From: Bacteroidales bacterium
GTDB lineage: Bacteria > Bacteroidota > Bacteroidia > Bacteroidales > F082
NCBI GenBank assembly: GCA_017616675.1
Contig: JAFZXR010000007.1
Span: forward strand, 1-44,755
DNA: 44,755 nucleotides
Direction of reading: 5' to 3'
The position numbers and the translations under genes are program-made. Below, one piece after another: positions 44,381 to 44,755 of the stretch (its first letter is position 1; every line of letters starts with the position of its first letter). The notes under the pieces were generated by a model. It was not told the DNA's origin. It searched no databases and was given only the letters and a program-made list of their open reading frames with translations.

Positions 44381-44755
44381 ATTTCTTCAATCCCTTAATC
44401 TGTTGTTCAAGGACTGCGATCTTCGCCTCGGCGTCGGATTTCTTTTTGCGTTCCTTGTCGACGACGGCGGCTGGAGCTCCGTTGACGAATTTCTCGTTCG
44501 AAAGCTTAGCCTCCACCGACTTCAAGAAACCTTGAGCGTATTTCAGTTCCTCTTCGAGTTTCTTCAGCTCGGCCTCGGTGTCGACAGAGTCGGTCATCGG
44601 GATGAAGTATTCCTTCGAGCGGACGAGGAAACCGAATGCGTCGGCTGGTTTCTCAGTGGTGTAAGTTATTGATTTAACGTTAGTTAACTTCTCAATGATG
44701 CAGTCGAAGTCTTTGTTTGCAGTGCCATCGTCGATGACCACCAAATCCAATGCCT
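44379..44755 (-). CDS. valS: Valyl-tRNA synthetase, C-terminal end (truncated by window edge)
   Basis: A minus-strand frame open to the window edge ends with TGA at 44379-44381 and shows about 125 residues. The C-terminal coiled-coil arm of ValRS is recognisable: KKLEEELKYAQGFLKSVEAK, NEKFVNGAPAAVVDKERKK, then a Lys/Glu-rich end IAVLEQQIKGLKK. The arm contacts tRNA-Val. The catalytic and editing parts lie beyond the window. Confidence 0.9.
   Translation of the reverse strand, partial: ALDLVVIDDGTANKDFDCIIEKLTNVKSITYTTEKPADAFGFLVRSKEYFIPMTDSVDTEAELKKLEEELKYAQGFLKSVEAKLSNEKFVNGAPAAVVDKERKKKSDAEAKIAVLEQQIKGLKK

Overview
The window looks like a chromosomal segment from a member of the Bacteroidetes, most likely Bacteroidales with a type IX secretion system (T9SS). 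The evidence is: an aerotolerance Bat operon; five large exported proteins with C-terminal T9SS-type sorting domains; -7 elements of the form TAnnTTTG (three of them with a perfect TTTG exactly 20 nt upstream); no Shine-Dalgarno signals; a long SecA ending in a zinc-binding tail; and Bacteroidetes-style neighbourhoods such as pyrE-SRPBCC, rsfS-ftsH-LUD and PASTA/ddl. I cannot name a species. I see no tRNA, rRNA, CRISPR array, phage gene or transposase.

Layout. 1-2900: end of the Bat operon (BatC tail, BatD, BatE). 3062-10915: a beta-propeller T9SS cargo protein, a strong terminator, a 44-residue lipoprotein on the minus strand, ung and rdgB overlapping, and a PKD/Ig-type T9SS cargo protein. 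10918-15018 (minus): alaS followed by an unknown lipoprotein and an outer-membrane beta-barrel. 15097-16411 (plus): membrane-anchored M23 peptidase and a MerR-type regulator. 16468-21430 (minus): PASTA protein, T9SS cargo, rluD and hldD in one tight run. 21522-22496 (plus): ddl. 22493-31713 (minus): secA, two tandem patatin/beta-barrel proteins, pyrH and frr. 31788-34611 (minus): nudix hydrolase, hotdog thioesterase, coaD and a TlpA-like protein without redox cysteines. 34636-35681 (plus): pyrE and an SRPBCC protein. 35623-36393 (minus): birA. 36471-39456 (plus): rsfS, ftsH and a LUD-domain protein. 39549-44039 (minus): three exported proteins. 44379-44755 (minus): the C-terminal end of valS.

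Most genes are housekeeping or envelope functions: nucleotide sanitation and synthesis (ung, rdgB, pyrH, pyrE), translation (alaS, valS, frr, rsfS, rluD), cell wall and LPS (ddl, M23 peptidase, PASTA protein, hldD), protein export and quality control (secA, ftsH) and outer-membrane or surface cargo. No obvious defence or biosynthetic system is present.

The less ordinary content lies in the small and non-coding features. Four gaps between co-directional genes are filled by 7-8-bp A/T-rich tandem repeats that run up to the next start codon. Three palindromic elements lie between or at the ends of genes (16434, 39474, 44257). An 82-residue exported protein has a tripartite C-terminal tail like a sorting signal and sits between two surface proteins. 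The first of the two patatin-barrel genes shows a base-composition break at its domain boundary. These are the places I would check first.
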